From: Adenanthera pavonina
Taxonomy: Eukaryota; Streptophyta; Magnoliopsida; Fabales; Fabaceae
DNA: 64,000 nt
Direction of reading: 5' to 3'
Assembly (NCBI GenBank): GCA_026686845.1
Contig: JAIVEN010000010.1
Coordinates: 35,686,001-35,750,000 of the forward strand
Positions 48,479 to 59,245 of this stretch are shown here, one piece after another. The notes beneath the pieces are model-generated. The model worked only from the letters and a program-made list of their open reading frames with translations, made no database searches and was not told the DNA's origin. The translations under genes and the position numbers were made by a program. Each line of letters opens with the position of its first letter. Position 1 is the stretch's first letter.

Positions 48479-51325
48479 ATGGGACTAATGTGGTTCCTTG
48501 CTAATTCAACGTTTAATTTTCTCTTTTATTCTCTGTTCACATTTACAGTCATTAACTGTTTTGCTTCTGTGCAGCCTGCACCGTGTCATGAAGCTGAAAG
48601 TTCTGCCTTGCTGCAATTTAAGCAAGGCTTTGTCATCTCAAAGTTCGCTTCTGAAAGTCCTCTCAGTTTTCCTAAAACAGATTCTTGGATTCCAAGCTCA
48701 GACTGCTGCTCATGGCTTGGTGTGAAATGTGATGAGCAAACAGGCCATGTCATTGACCTTAACATTAGCAGCAGTCAGATTTATGGTTCCATTGGAGCAA
48801 ACAGCTCTCTCTTTAATCTTTCACAGCTTCAAAGGCTTAACCTCTCTGATAATCACTTCAATTACTCTCAAATTCCATCAAGCTTGGCTCATCTTTCAAG
48901 GCTTACCCATTTGGACTTTTCTAGGTCCAAATTTTCAGGTGAAATCCCTGAAGAAATTTCACAACTATCCAACTTGTTGTTTCTTGAATTGTGCTGTAAC
49001 TATATTCCATCATATCCTTCAATCATGATCCATCCGCTGCATCTCAAGCAGCGAAACCTGAGAAGCATAGTTCAAAACTTAACTAGCCTTCAAGTACTTT
49101 CTCTTACCTTTGTTGATATCTCATCTCCAGTACCTAATACACTCTCCAATCTGTCTTCTTTGCGATATCTTTCTCTATGGGACAGTGGAGTGTATGGTGA
49201 ATTTCCCGCTGGAATATTTCATCTCCCAAATTTAAAACATCTCCATGTGGGAGAAAATCATGGTCTCACTGGGTATTTGCCTGAGTTTAACTCAAGTGGA
49301 CCCTTACAGTTTTTAAATCTCCGATTCACAAGTTTCCAAGGGAATCTACCAACTTCAATTGGAAACCTCAATGCTTTGATGATGTTAGATGTGAGGCTAT
49401 GCATGTTTACAGGATCTATTCCTGCTTCACTTAGCAATCTCAGTGAGCTCATGTATTTGGATCTTGGATATAACCATTTCAAGGGCAATCTCACTTCTTC
49501 CTTATCAAACCTCACCCAATTAACTTACCTATCTTTTGGTAACAATGATATTACCAGCGTCGATATATCCTGGATTGGTAAGCTAAATAGGCTGTCTTCT
49601 TTGGATCTGAGCTCAATGAATATAGGTAGTGAGATCCCAAATTCTTTTGCAAACCTCACTCGACTCTCATATTTAGCAATAAATTCAAGTAACTTACTTG
49701 GTCAAATTCCGGCTTGGATAATGAACTTCTCCAATTTATATTATCTGGATCTTTCAGGCAACAAGCTTCATGGGACAATCCCACACTCACTTTTCTCCCT
49801 AGAGTTTCTCAGCTTTCTTTATCTGGGCGGAAACCACTTGGTTGGACAATTAGAGCTTAACATGTTTTTTTCGAGTTTCAAATGGTTAACTGATCTTTCT
49901 TTGTCATATAACAATCTGTCACTGCTCACCAAACCAAGTTCTGTCAATGCAAGTATTGCCATGAATGTTAGATCGTTATTTTTGGCCTCTTGCAATATGA
50001 ATAAGTTTCCACAACTTCCGAAAGACCAAGACCAGCTGGAACAACTTGACTTGTCATGCAATAAAATACACGATACCCTCCCAAGTTGGATACAGTGGCA
50101 GGAAAATCTTTGGGTATTATTTGTTTCCAACAATTCTTTAGTGGGAGGAATCCCCCCATGGATCTGCAGTATGAAATCTCTAGAGTTCCTTGAATTATCC
50201 TATAACAATTTCAGTGGCATCATTCCACCATGTTTAGGAACCTTCAGTAAAAAGTTGCAGACACTCCAGCTGGGAAACAACCAGTTGTTCGGCTTCATTC
50301 CTCAAACTTTCATGAAAGGAAGTGCCCTCAAGATGATCGATTTTAGCCAAAACAATTTACAGGGTCAGCTTCCTGAAGCATTAGGCAATTGCAGAATGTT
50401 AGAGTATCTTGATGTTAGCAACAACCAGATCAATGGTTCTTTTCCTTTCTGGTTGGGAAATCTACCTGAGTTAAAAGTTCTCGTGCTACGTTCTAATAAG
50501 TTTTCTGGAGTCATAAGCAGCCCAAGAACTTGCACATTTCCCAAGCTGCACATCATTGACCTTTCCCAAAATGATTTCTCAGGAAACTTGCCTTCAGAAT
50601 TAATTCACAACTGGGAAACCATGAGGGATTCCAACATGAATCAGCTCAAGTATGAGTTGTGGTACCACTATTACAAGGAAATTGGAGGCAGCTGGGGCCT
50701 GAATTACCTTTATTCGTTCACAATTTTCAATAAAGGCAAGCTCATGGTTTATGAGAAGCTCCAACAACTTTACTTCTTCGTGGCCATTGATCTCTCAAGC
50801 AACAAATTTGGTGGAGAAATCCCAGAAAACATTGGAGACTTGAAGGGGCTTGTTTTACTCAATCTGTCTAACAACTTGCTCGGCGGTGGAATTCCATCTT
50901 CTTTGGGGAAGTTATCTCAACTTGAGGCATTAGACCTTTCTCACAACATTTTATCAGGGAAGATTCCTCAAGAACTGACCCAACTCAACTTCCTTGAATT
51001 CCTCAATCTGTCCTATAACGATCTTTCGGGTCCTGTACCTCAAAATCCTCAGTTTGACACATTTGAAAGCAATTCATTTGAGGGAAATCGAGGACTGTGT
51101 GGGATGCAATTGTTGAAGAAATGCTTAGATCATCATGGAAAGCATGTGACAGCTCCACCATCAGCTTCTGATGAAGATGAAGAGTCCCTATTTGAATTTG
51201 ACTGGAAAGTAATTGTGATTGGATATGGAAGTGGACTTGCTTTTGGACTGGCTATGGGAAGCACTTTTATTTCAGAGAAGCATGCATTGCTTTTCCTTGA
51301 AAGGCTTCACATAAGAAGAGTTTAG
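48479..51325 (+). CDS. LRR receptor-like protein (Cf-9/RLP class), intact
   Basis: This is an intron-less 948-residue protein. Residues 1 to about 29 are a signal peptide (FLFYSLFTFTVINCFA). The LRRNT_2 cap (about 36-90) has CCSWLGVKCD. Plant-type LRRs (LxxLxxLxxLxLxxNxLxGxIP) follow with many N-glycosylation sites. A non-LRR island lies at about 720-765 (KYELWYHYYKEIGG...GKLMVYEKL), then four LRRs and the cap (GLCGMQLLKKC). An acidic linker DEDEESLFEFDW, a TM helix (about 911-932) with GxxxG spacing, and a 16-residue cytoplasmic tail end it. No kinase domain, so it would signal through partners such as SOBIR1/BAK1, as known for RLPs. It stops four codons before the KKRY tail of its neighbour. 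The ligand is unknown. Confidence 0.96.
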   Translation: MGLMWFLANSTFNFLFYSLFTFTVINCFASVQPAPCHEAESSALLQFKQGFVISKFASESPLSFPKTDSWIPSSDCCSWLGVKCDEQTGHVIDLNISSSQIYGSIGANSSLFNLSQLQRLNLSDNHFNYSQIPSSLAHLSRLTHLDFSRSKFSGEIPEEISQLSNLLFLELCCNYIPSYPSIMIHPLHLKQRNLRSIVQNLTSLQVLSLTFVDISSPVPNTLSNLSSLRYLSLWDSGVYGEFPAGIFHLPNLKHLHVGENHGLTGYLPEFNSSGPLQFLNLRFTSFQGNLPTSIGNLNALMMLDVRLCMFTGSIPASLSNLSELMYLDLGYNHFKGNLTSSLSNLTQLTYLSFGNNDITSVDISWIGKLNRLSSLDLSSMNIGSEIPNSFANLTRLSYLAINSSNLLGQIPAWIMNFSNLYYLDLSGNKLHGTIPHSLFSLEFLSFLYLGGNHLVGQLELNMFFSSFKWLTDLSLSYNNLSLLTKPSSVNASIAMNVRSLFLASCNMNKFPQLPKDQDQLEQLDLSCNKIHDTLPSWIQWQENLWVLFVSNNSLVGGIPPWICSMKSLEFLELSYNNFSGIIPPCLGTFSKKLQTLQLGNNQLFGFIPQTFMKGSALKMIDFSQNNLQGQLPEALGNCRMLEYLDVSNNQINGSFPFWLGNLPELKVLVLRSNKFSGVISSPRTCTFPKLHIIDLSQNDFSGNLPSELIHNWETMRDSNMNQLKYELWYHYYKEIGGSWGLNYLYSFTIFNKGKLMVYEKLQQLYFFVAIDLSSNKFGGEIPENIGDLKGLVLLNLSNNLLGGGIPSSLGKLSQLEALDLSHNILSGKIPQELTQLNFLEFLNLSYNDLSGPVPQNPQFDTFESNSFEGNRGLCGMQLLKKCLDHHGKHVTAPPSASDEDEESLFEFDWKVIVIGYGSGLAFGLAMGSTFISEKHALLFLERLHIRRV

Positions 51326-52992
51326 AAGAGATATTGACAAACAAGAACTGTGTGGTTTGCCTATTGCTGTGCTGGAATAATTCAACTTCATGTGAGGGAA
51401 GTGTTTGTAAAATTTTCTATTTGTGTATACTATATTGTCATGTTGATGTTTCTATTTCACTAATGTTTCTTGCTAAATGGGTAAGATAATTAAATGAGAT
51501 GATTACATGAGATGTCATTTATATATTACACATTCAGCAAACTTCAGATATGTTTAAAGTCTTTCCAATATAAATTGGTATTTCTTCTCCTATTACTGTG
51601 GTTATTCATGAATTATTTACCATATGGGCTTTTAGACAGATTGGTATTATTCGTTTTTAGGTTTGTCCACAAAAGATTATTCTTGGGGATGTGTTTTGAT
51701 TGATTATATAATTTAAAAAGGTTGTTTTTCTAATATATACTGTTATATTCATGCCTTATATTCTTGGGGAAAAAAAGCTCATAGTTGTAGCTGCTTAACA
51801 TAAGTCATTTCAGTTTGACCTGTTTTTTCCTTTTTTATTTGTGGTAATCTGTTTTTCTATTTTCTATTATTTGCCTTCGATACAGGAGGAGCCTTCTTGA
51901 TTAACGTATTATAATTAATTAGTCATTCAAAAGCGCCCAAACTTCCATCCCTTTATCTAAACAGGGATTAAGACTCTTGAATGCTCTAAATAGTTTGTGA
52001 GACCGTGATTCTTCTTCGCAATCCTTCAAGATTTTGAATTCAAATATACGTGAAGCCTACACACATATATGTATCTATATATATATAACCAATGTTACTA
52101 AGAATGGATAAACCCTGTCAACTCAATCAATTAAACCAATTAATTGATACTTGAGTCAGTTTAGAATTATTAAATCGGTTTAAAATCGACAATATTGGTT
52201 AAAAAATATCTAACTGAAAATCGATGGAAGACTAGACAAGCTAATGGTTCAACTGGTTCGAGCTTTTTGTTTCTTGGTTTGGCTCAAAATGACGTGGTTT
52301 ATGGGGTTGAATTTTTCTTCTTGTTTATATTTTAATAGGTATTATTTCTTGTACATAATTATTAATAATTTTTTTATTAAATATCTAATTGAGTTTTTTT
52401 GGCCAAAAACATCTAATTATGTAGATTTAAATGTTACTGAATACAAACCCTCCAATTATGAACTTCATGATTTTGGGGTTGAATCTAATGACAATGGCGG
52501 TTTATGCATGTGTGTTAAAGAATTAATACTTAATATATTTAATCTCGTATTAGATCAAAAGAAATATATTTAATTTCGTACAATACTATAATGATTTGGG
52601 TTAAAGAAGATGAAGATGAGGTGTGAGTAGTAGAAGTGAAAGAAGAAGAAGTGAGAAGCACTGTAATGATAAATCTAGGCTCTACAACGGTAGATCTATG
52701 CTCTATGATGGTGAGTTATGACTTTGTGATGGTGGATCTCGACTCATAGTCTCCTTCCTTCATGCTCAACTCTCTCTATCTCTCGTAGTCATTGTTCTCC
52801 ATTCTCTCGCTCGGCCTTTCTTTGTTACTAAAAGCCTTGTACATCAACTCATTCTCTTCCCTCCAACATCATCTACGGTGTCTTGTTCTCTTCCCTTTGT
52901 CTTTGTCTATGGCATCTCATTCTCTTCCCTTCAGCATCGTCTTCCTTGCTCCATTTATTAGATATCTATGGCGTCATTCTAATCGTCGTTCT
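51326..52992. other. 3' flank of the second RLP
   Basis: 51326-52080 aligns with 46467-47180 and 62093-62740. 52081-52570 aligns with 62765-63260 after the third RLP, so it was in the ancestral unit. 52600-52990 is present here only. No gene; a 109-codon frame at 52244-52573 shows no family resemblance. Confidence 0.5.
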
Positions 52993-53112
52993 AAGGGGGA
53001 GGAGGAAGGAGGGGGAAAGAAGGAGGAGGAGGAGAAAGGAGGGAAGAAAAGGAGAGAGAGGGAGAAAATGGGAGGGAGGGAGGAGGGAGGAAAGGAGAAA
53101 AAGATGGAGGGG
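52993..53112 (+). repeat. Polypurine tract, second copy
   Basis: 120 bases, nearly all A and G; same block as 47255-47373, with small length changes in the GGA units. Confidence 0.85.
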
Positions 53113-53728
53113 TAAAATTGTCTTTTCACCGGATAACGATATTTACAAAAAGGTATCGGGTATCTTATAGTTTTTATACAAGTTTAAGATATAATTTCTT
53201 GATAATATTTTAGGAGGGAACATTCTAAGAGGACAGACACAAACGAGATGGTGTGAGGGGGCAATGACTTGTAACTAAATTCTACAATGACACTTCAGTT
53301 TTTGCTTAGAATGAGTGGCTTGGTTACTATTTATGCATGTATATGACCTTAAATGCGATTCTTATTGGGCTAAATTATATAATTTCTTTATTTTAGCTTC
53401 TATATTCATAAAGAAATTTAGAGAAAAAAAAATTCTTTTTTAGGGGTGTGCCGGGGGTTGCTGGGACTCCTCTCACTGTACACATTCGTCTGCCGTCACT
53501 GCTCGAAGGGATCTCCGAATGGATCATCCTGTAGTTGTGGTTTTTCAATATGCCAGAATGAGAAAAATAAGACTTTGTCGTATATATATATTTTTTTGGC
53601 CTAAAATTTTGTTGTATATATATTATCACATTCATAAAAAATGTATTAGCTTTATAGCACGCATTATTAGTATTTTCAATATGCACAATATTGTTTAATA
53701 TCAGTATTGCATTTTCTTTTCTAATTTG

Positions 53729-53760
<32 letters not shown>

Positions 53761-55919
53761 TTAGGGTCGTGCATCCATTTTTTTAATTTGATTCTTTTTA
53801 AAAACAAATAAATCAAAAATCAAAATTATGATTAAAAAAATAATTGAATTGAAATGCTTGGGAGAACTAAACTAGATTGAATGGAAATATTTTGATTAGA
53901 TTTGATTTTTACAATTTAATTTGAAACTTTGATTAAAGTAAAACGGCACAAATCATGAACTAAAATCTAAAAGCTTCCAAAACGTTCAAAAAAACAAAGG
54001 CATGCAAAACATTTAAAAAAAAGAATTATATACATTCAAATAACATTGTAAAATATTTCTAGATAAAAAATACAAAAAATTCTGAATAATATTGTCCTCA
54101 ATAAAAACACCATTTATAATAATATCCATGACATTGAATTGAAAAATAATACTAAAAAATACCAAATCCAAATCTACTATTTAAAAATAATAAGAAAATT
54201 ATAAAGAAATTTAAAAATACTAGATCTTGCACAATCTAAAAAAAGCATAATATTATAATAAATTAAACAATCAACAAAAATAAACAAATAAAAATCTAGA
54301 AAATTTGATCTGGTTCTTTCTATTTAGATTTTTCAAAATTAAGACCAATACAAATCAATATAACTGAAATTTACAAAAAAAAAAAACAAACAAAATAAAC
54401 CAAACTTAATTTGGTTCAATTTGATATTCAGTTTTGATTTGGTTTTACATATCCTATATATATTTGGTGAAAAAATGTATATATATACATATATCAGAAA
54501 AATCTATAAAAAAAATCACATGAATTAATGGTAAAGATATTTTGTCATGTCAATTTCTATGAAAGAAAGTATAACATGCGTGAAATTTATCTGAAAATAA
54601 GTTAATCATAAAAGTATATATCAATTGTCCTAACAATATGTATGAAATTTATATATTTATATTGAATAAATTATATTAATTTTAAATCACTATACGGGCT
54701 ACATGCATTAAAATTTGGTAATTCGCTTTCTAATAAAAGCAAATAAAAACTTACATAGCAATCAATTTTTTACTCTTTTAATTTCTATTTAATTCCTAAC
54801 AACTAATTGACTCAACTATAAAAATTATCCGTATGGATTTGGTGTAGATAGGGGTCAATGTTTCAAATTCTTAACCAAACAAAAAAAATGATTGTGATTT
54901 GTTAATCATGTTTATTTATAATAAGATAAGTATTTCTGGTAAAAAAAATGATAAGATAAGTATAATACCATTATTATTTTGTATCATTTTTTAACAATAT
55001 GAAATATAATGATCAATAAAAAATTATACAAATTAATTTATTTGAATTAAATTTGAATATTTCAAATAATTATATGCCATGATGATTTACCAAATATATC
55101 TTTTAAAATTAGTTCATCAAAACATCCCATGCATTGCTCAGGATCTTGCTAGTTAATATGAAGGTGTTTTAACTCATAAATTACTTTTTATTGTAATCTA
55201 TATTATTTAAATTTTTTTTTAATTTTTGTTGTGTTATGTTAAATAAGAATCATTTAGAAAAAAAAAGTTCTGCTTGTACTCTTACACAAAGATTATAAGA
55301 TGTTGAATTGTTGATCTCAAAGAGTGATACCTTACAATTTGTTTTTTAAATTATAATCAATACCGTTCAATCAAAAGTGTTATAAGCACGATCTATTAAA
55401 TTTTTGGTATTTTCGGTTAGATATATTTAATTTGATAATATTTAAGTTGAATTTATCCAAATTATACATTTAACTAAATATATCTTAACTGAATGTAATT
55501 CTTATCTTTAAAAGAAGATATCATCAGTGGGGTGATTTTAGAAGATAAGGGATAAATCCAATCATAATTTTATCCTTATCTTTATTTTAAATTTAAATTT
55601 AATAATTGATTATGATCAAAGTTATTAAATAGAGATCGATTGAGTTGAACTTGACATATTCCTTGATTAGTTGATAGCAATTTCTAGATTTATCATTGAG
55701 TCTCATGGCTTGTTAAAAAAATTGTTTACCTAGATTATTTTCTTGTGGTAACTATGAAATATCTGCATCAAATTTTCTAGTATAACGAGATATATTTATA
55801 AGACTTCCGCTAATCTTATAATTTGTTAGAGAATTTAATATATGGTATTTATATATTAAAAATAAATTTGTATCACATTTCCAAGCCTGAAAAAGACCAA
55901 CAATTGTCTATAATATATA
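53113..55919. other. AT-rich flank between the second RLP and an RLP fragment
   Basis: 53520-55060 matches 39710-41110. A (TA)n run is at 53734-53760. 55260-55420 matches the upstream block of RLP copies (cf. 42950, 57740). No gene. Confidence 0.45.
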
Positions 55920-57345
55920 ACACCACTGGACTCAGAAACTACTTTGAAGCTTTTTGCACAACCAGCAATTTGAGCAAACAGCTTTGTCATCTTAGTTTAC
56001 TTTTGAAAATTCTCTCAGTTTTCCTAGAGGAACTCTCTTTCACCATTTTCAACTCCAAAGGCTTACCTTTTATGATAATCACTCAAACTACTCTCATATC
56101 TAGGGCTGTTCAACCAGCCAATAGCCTGGTAGATCCGATTTTACCTGACATACTAGATTGGTCTGGAAGATCGGGTTAAGTTGGGCATTGGGTTCAAGTC
56201 AAATCTGGTCCCACCCGATTTCGGTATATATATAATTTTATATATTTTTTAAAAATATATACATATTAATTTTATACGATATTTTTATACATAATATGTA
56301 ATAAATTAATTATATTATTATTGAAAATATTTTTAATCATTCGATCTTTTGATTTTATTTAAAATTTAAAATGATTTATTAATATTGTAAAAAATAATGC
56401 ATAATTATTTAGTATTATTTATAATGTTAACAAATATTACTTTTAATTATAGTATTATTTTTAAAAGAATATATTTTAGATGAATGTAATTATATATTTG
56501 TTAATAAATAAAATTAACATATTTTTTATTTTTGAATAATTTTTAAGACCGGGCCAACATTGGTCTTGTATGCAGAGTTAGCCCGATTTTACTTGACCTC
56601 ACAAAGTTTGGATGTTAGGTTGACCATCAACCCGGTCTTACTCGGTCATTATGTACCTCTACTCATATCCTATCAAGGTTACCCATTTGAAGCTTTCTTG
56701 GTCCAAATTTTGTATATGATGAAATCCCTGAAGAGGTTTCAAAACTATATCTAATTTGTTGGTTCTTGAATTGTGTTGTAACTGTATTGTACCATTTCCT
56801 CCATTCACTTTGCTGCATGTCAAGCAGCAAAACTTGACATAAGCATATATATATATATATATAGTTGAAAACTTACCTAACCTAAGTACTTTCTCTTGGT
56901 TATATTTAATGTACTTATATATATATATTATCTAATACACTTACAAATATTTTTTCTTTAAAATGTCTCTGTCTATTCAGCAATGGAGTGTATGATGAAT
57001 TTCCTACGGGAATATTCCATCCCTCAATTTTGGAGAATCTCAATGTGGGAGCAAACCATGGTCTTGCTGGGTATTTACCTGAGTTCCACTCAATGGACTC
57101 ATTAAAGTTTCTTAGGCCCCAAGGCACAAGTTTTTTGAGTTAGAAAGCTCAATGCTAATTGGTGATATTAGATATGAGGCTTTTAGGGTCTATTGCTTCT
57201 TCACTTTGCAATCTCAATAAGCTCATGCATGTATTTGGGTGTTGGATTATAACCATTTCAAGGGCAATCTCACTTCTTCCTTATCAAACTTCACCCAATT
57301 AATTGTCTTTTGGTAGACATACCCTGGATGGTAAGCTAAATAGGT
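55920..57345 (+). pseudogene. RLP pseudogene, interrupted by a hAT MITE
   Basis: 55920-56100 carries rearranged pieces of the RLP promoter and N-terminal coding region (CTTTGTCATCT, AGCTTTGAAGCTT-like phrases, then the SQLQRLNLSDNHFNYS region). 56670-56860 continues with the next LRRs (TTTGAAGCTTTCTTGGTCC, GAAATCCCTGAAGAGG), and 56878-57345 with later LRRs. Many indels and stops. It is the sister of 41750-42205. Confidence 0.8.
56101..56661. mobile_element. hAT-like MITE within the RLP pseudogene
   Basis: It interrupts RLP homology exactly and is flanked by perfect 8-bp repeats CTCATATC (56093-56100 and 56662-56669). The ends are TAGGGCTGTTCAACC and, reversed, TAGAGGTACATAATG; they share TAG and G-rich starts but are otherwise weakly inverted. 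The ends are relatively GC-rich around an AT-rich core, like the element at 16585. Non-coding. Confidence 0.72.
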
Positions 57346-57825
57346 TGTCTTAAAGTAGCTATCACTTTAAAGCTTTAAATTTGTTTTTCACTTGAAAAAA
57401 GTTCTAAATTTGTTTAAACATAGTTGTTATTTTAAAATTCTAGTGAAACATTAATTATCACTTTATAATTTTATCTTTTGTTAATTCTTCATTCATGAGA
57501 AGAAATGAATATATTAGAGATTATAATAGAATTAATATAACGGTGTTTTGACTAAAATATAATTAAAAAATTTTAAATTATTTAATATTTTTTTAAAACT
57601 TTCATATATTACACTAAATAATAACTATTTTAAGATAGAATAAATAAAAATTAATTTCTACTTGTGCTCTTAACCAAATTAAGATGGTAAGAAACCGATC
57701 TCTTATAAAAAATTAATTCCATACAACCTATTTTTTAGTTTAATCAATATCATTCAATGAGTGATATATAAATAAGATTCATTAAAATTTTTTACATCAG
57801 CACAAAAGTCTGAAGGACCGAGGGA
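57346..57825. other. Upstream block shared by RLP copies
   Basis: Aligns with 42600-43010 before the broken RLP copy (AAAGTAGCTATCA..., ATTAATTCTTCATTCATGAG). It ends at CTGAAGG, where the hAT-derived insertion starts. Confidence 0.5.
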
Positions 57826-58755
57826 AACAGGGGACATGGGGCAGCCGTGGTCCCCCCACCCCTAACAAAAAACTTTTTAATTTTTTTAATATGATGTGTA
57901 TTATTATATCAAATTTTTATATTATATAAAATTTATATATGTATTATCCAAAAGTTATATTTTATTCTAAAAATAAGTAAAAAATAAAAAACATTAACAC
58001 TATATTTTTTTAAAATACCTGGTATTTTAGATATATTTACTATTGTTATAAATTATCAGTTAAAAGAATTAAATAGCAGATTCAATGAGCAAACAAATGA
58101 ACTTCTTATACTAAGTTTAACTTTAGATTTTAAGAATGCATTTAAGTCATTCAATACTAGAGGCATTTTCAATCTTGTTGAGAAATTTTACTTCTTAGAC
58201 TTTCCTCATCAAAGAAGATTCAATTGGAATATGAATTGAAGCATTATGGGCTTGATGTGTTCAAAGATCTAAATTTTCAGAACTTGTCTACTATCAGTGA
58301 ATTATACCAAAAGTTTGTAGAGAATGAAAAGTGTGATTTTTATTCTTTGATAGATAGAATGTTACAACTTTTGTTAACTCTTCTAATATCAACAGTAATC
58401 GGATTTTTTTAGCTATGAAAATTGCTAAGTCAAAGCTTCGCAATAAAATGAAAAATGATTTTCTCATTGATTATATGATTATTTATATTGAGAAAGAGAT
58501 TGCTAAAAAGTTTACTATATATATAATAATTGAGGATTTTTATATTATAAAATATCAATGTGCCCAAGAAATAAAGATGTATATTTGTTTTGATTATATA
58601 TATGAAAATTTAACTATAGATATATTGAAATATTTATATTATGATGATTATATATATTATAATTTATTTCGGCGTTAAATTTTTCTTTAATTAAGATTCA
58701 TCCTTTTCAATTATTGGCGTTCCCCATAATTAAATTCTAGGTCCGTCAACATTGG
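57826..58755 (+). mobile_element. hAT transposon remnant (C-terminal transposase)
   Basis: This segment interrupts alignment with 43010-43040. 58224-58412 encodes LEYELKHYGLDVF-like sequence and FQNLSTISELYQKF, and 58415-58530 AMKIAKSKLRNKMKNDFLIDY, separated by a stop at 58410. Together these match the hAT dimerisation region of plant TTF-type/ZMYM6-like transposases (LTL-STxxxxxxSAMKIxKxxLRNKM). A GC-rich start (CAGGGGACATGGGG near 57829) may be the 5' terminus. Most of the transposase is missing and the reading is broken. Ends are approximate. Confidence 0.7.
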
Positions 58756-59170
58756 TCCAGAATAACTAATTCAACTCACACCGCCACTGGACTTAGAAAG
58801 TTGAGGATGCCATAACTCACAGGGAACTTGACAAGCGAATGAAAACAACCTTGGATCGTGCTGACTGAAGTATTTGAAGCTTTCTACCCAAACAGCCAAT
58901 ATCTCTTAACTAGTGATAAGGTTGCGCATTGTGTCTATTTCCCCTCACGCATAATGCGGGCAGCAATGAACTTTTGCCCAATTGGGGATGCCGTAACTCA
59001 GGGAACTTGACAAATGACTAGTGAATAGAAACAACCACGGACAGTGCTAACTAGTGAATAGAAACAACCACGGACAGTGCTAACTAGTGAATGGAAACAA
59101 CCACGGACAGTGCTAACTGAAGGTCGCCTTGTGGTTTGACGTTTCTGCAGAAACAGCCAAATATCTCTTG
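58756..59170 (+). promoter_or_regulatory. Upstream region of the third RLP
   Basis: Aligns with 48065-48403. It contains the triplicated 33-bp unit and a TTGAC core at 59136-59140. Confidence 0.5.
59017..59115 (+). repeat. Three 33-bp tandem repeats in the RLP promoter
   Basis: Units at 59017, 59050 and 59083 (ACTAGTGAATAGAAACAACC...), the third with one A-to-G change. The second RLP has a single unit at the same place, so this is an expansion lying 130 to 230 bp before the ATG. Confidence 0.92.
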
Positions 59171-59178
59171 TATATAAA
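59171..59178 (+). promoter_or_regulatory. TATA box of the third RLP
   Basis: TATATAAA, 75 bp before the ATG at 59246, identical in spacing to the second RLP. Confidence 0.65.
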
Positions 59179-59245
59179 ACCTGATTGGTGTGCTTCACCA
59201 TTCATCTATCTCTCAACTCTCTAGTTCTAAGCTCAACTTTCATAT

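Noticed and set aside
48498..49028. Overlapping plus-strand frames and many minus-strand frames within the RLP genes
   Set aside because: Alternative-frame shadows of the repeat-rich RLP coding sequence, repeated at each paralogue for that reason.
52792..53115. 107-codon frame with Lys/Glu-rich end
   Set aside because: The second half is only the polypurine tract translated, and the first half has no resemblance to a protein family. The same applies to 47177-47474.
59017..59115. CRISPR-like array
   Set aside because: The 33-bp units are directly adjacent without spacers, in a plant promoter.
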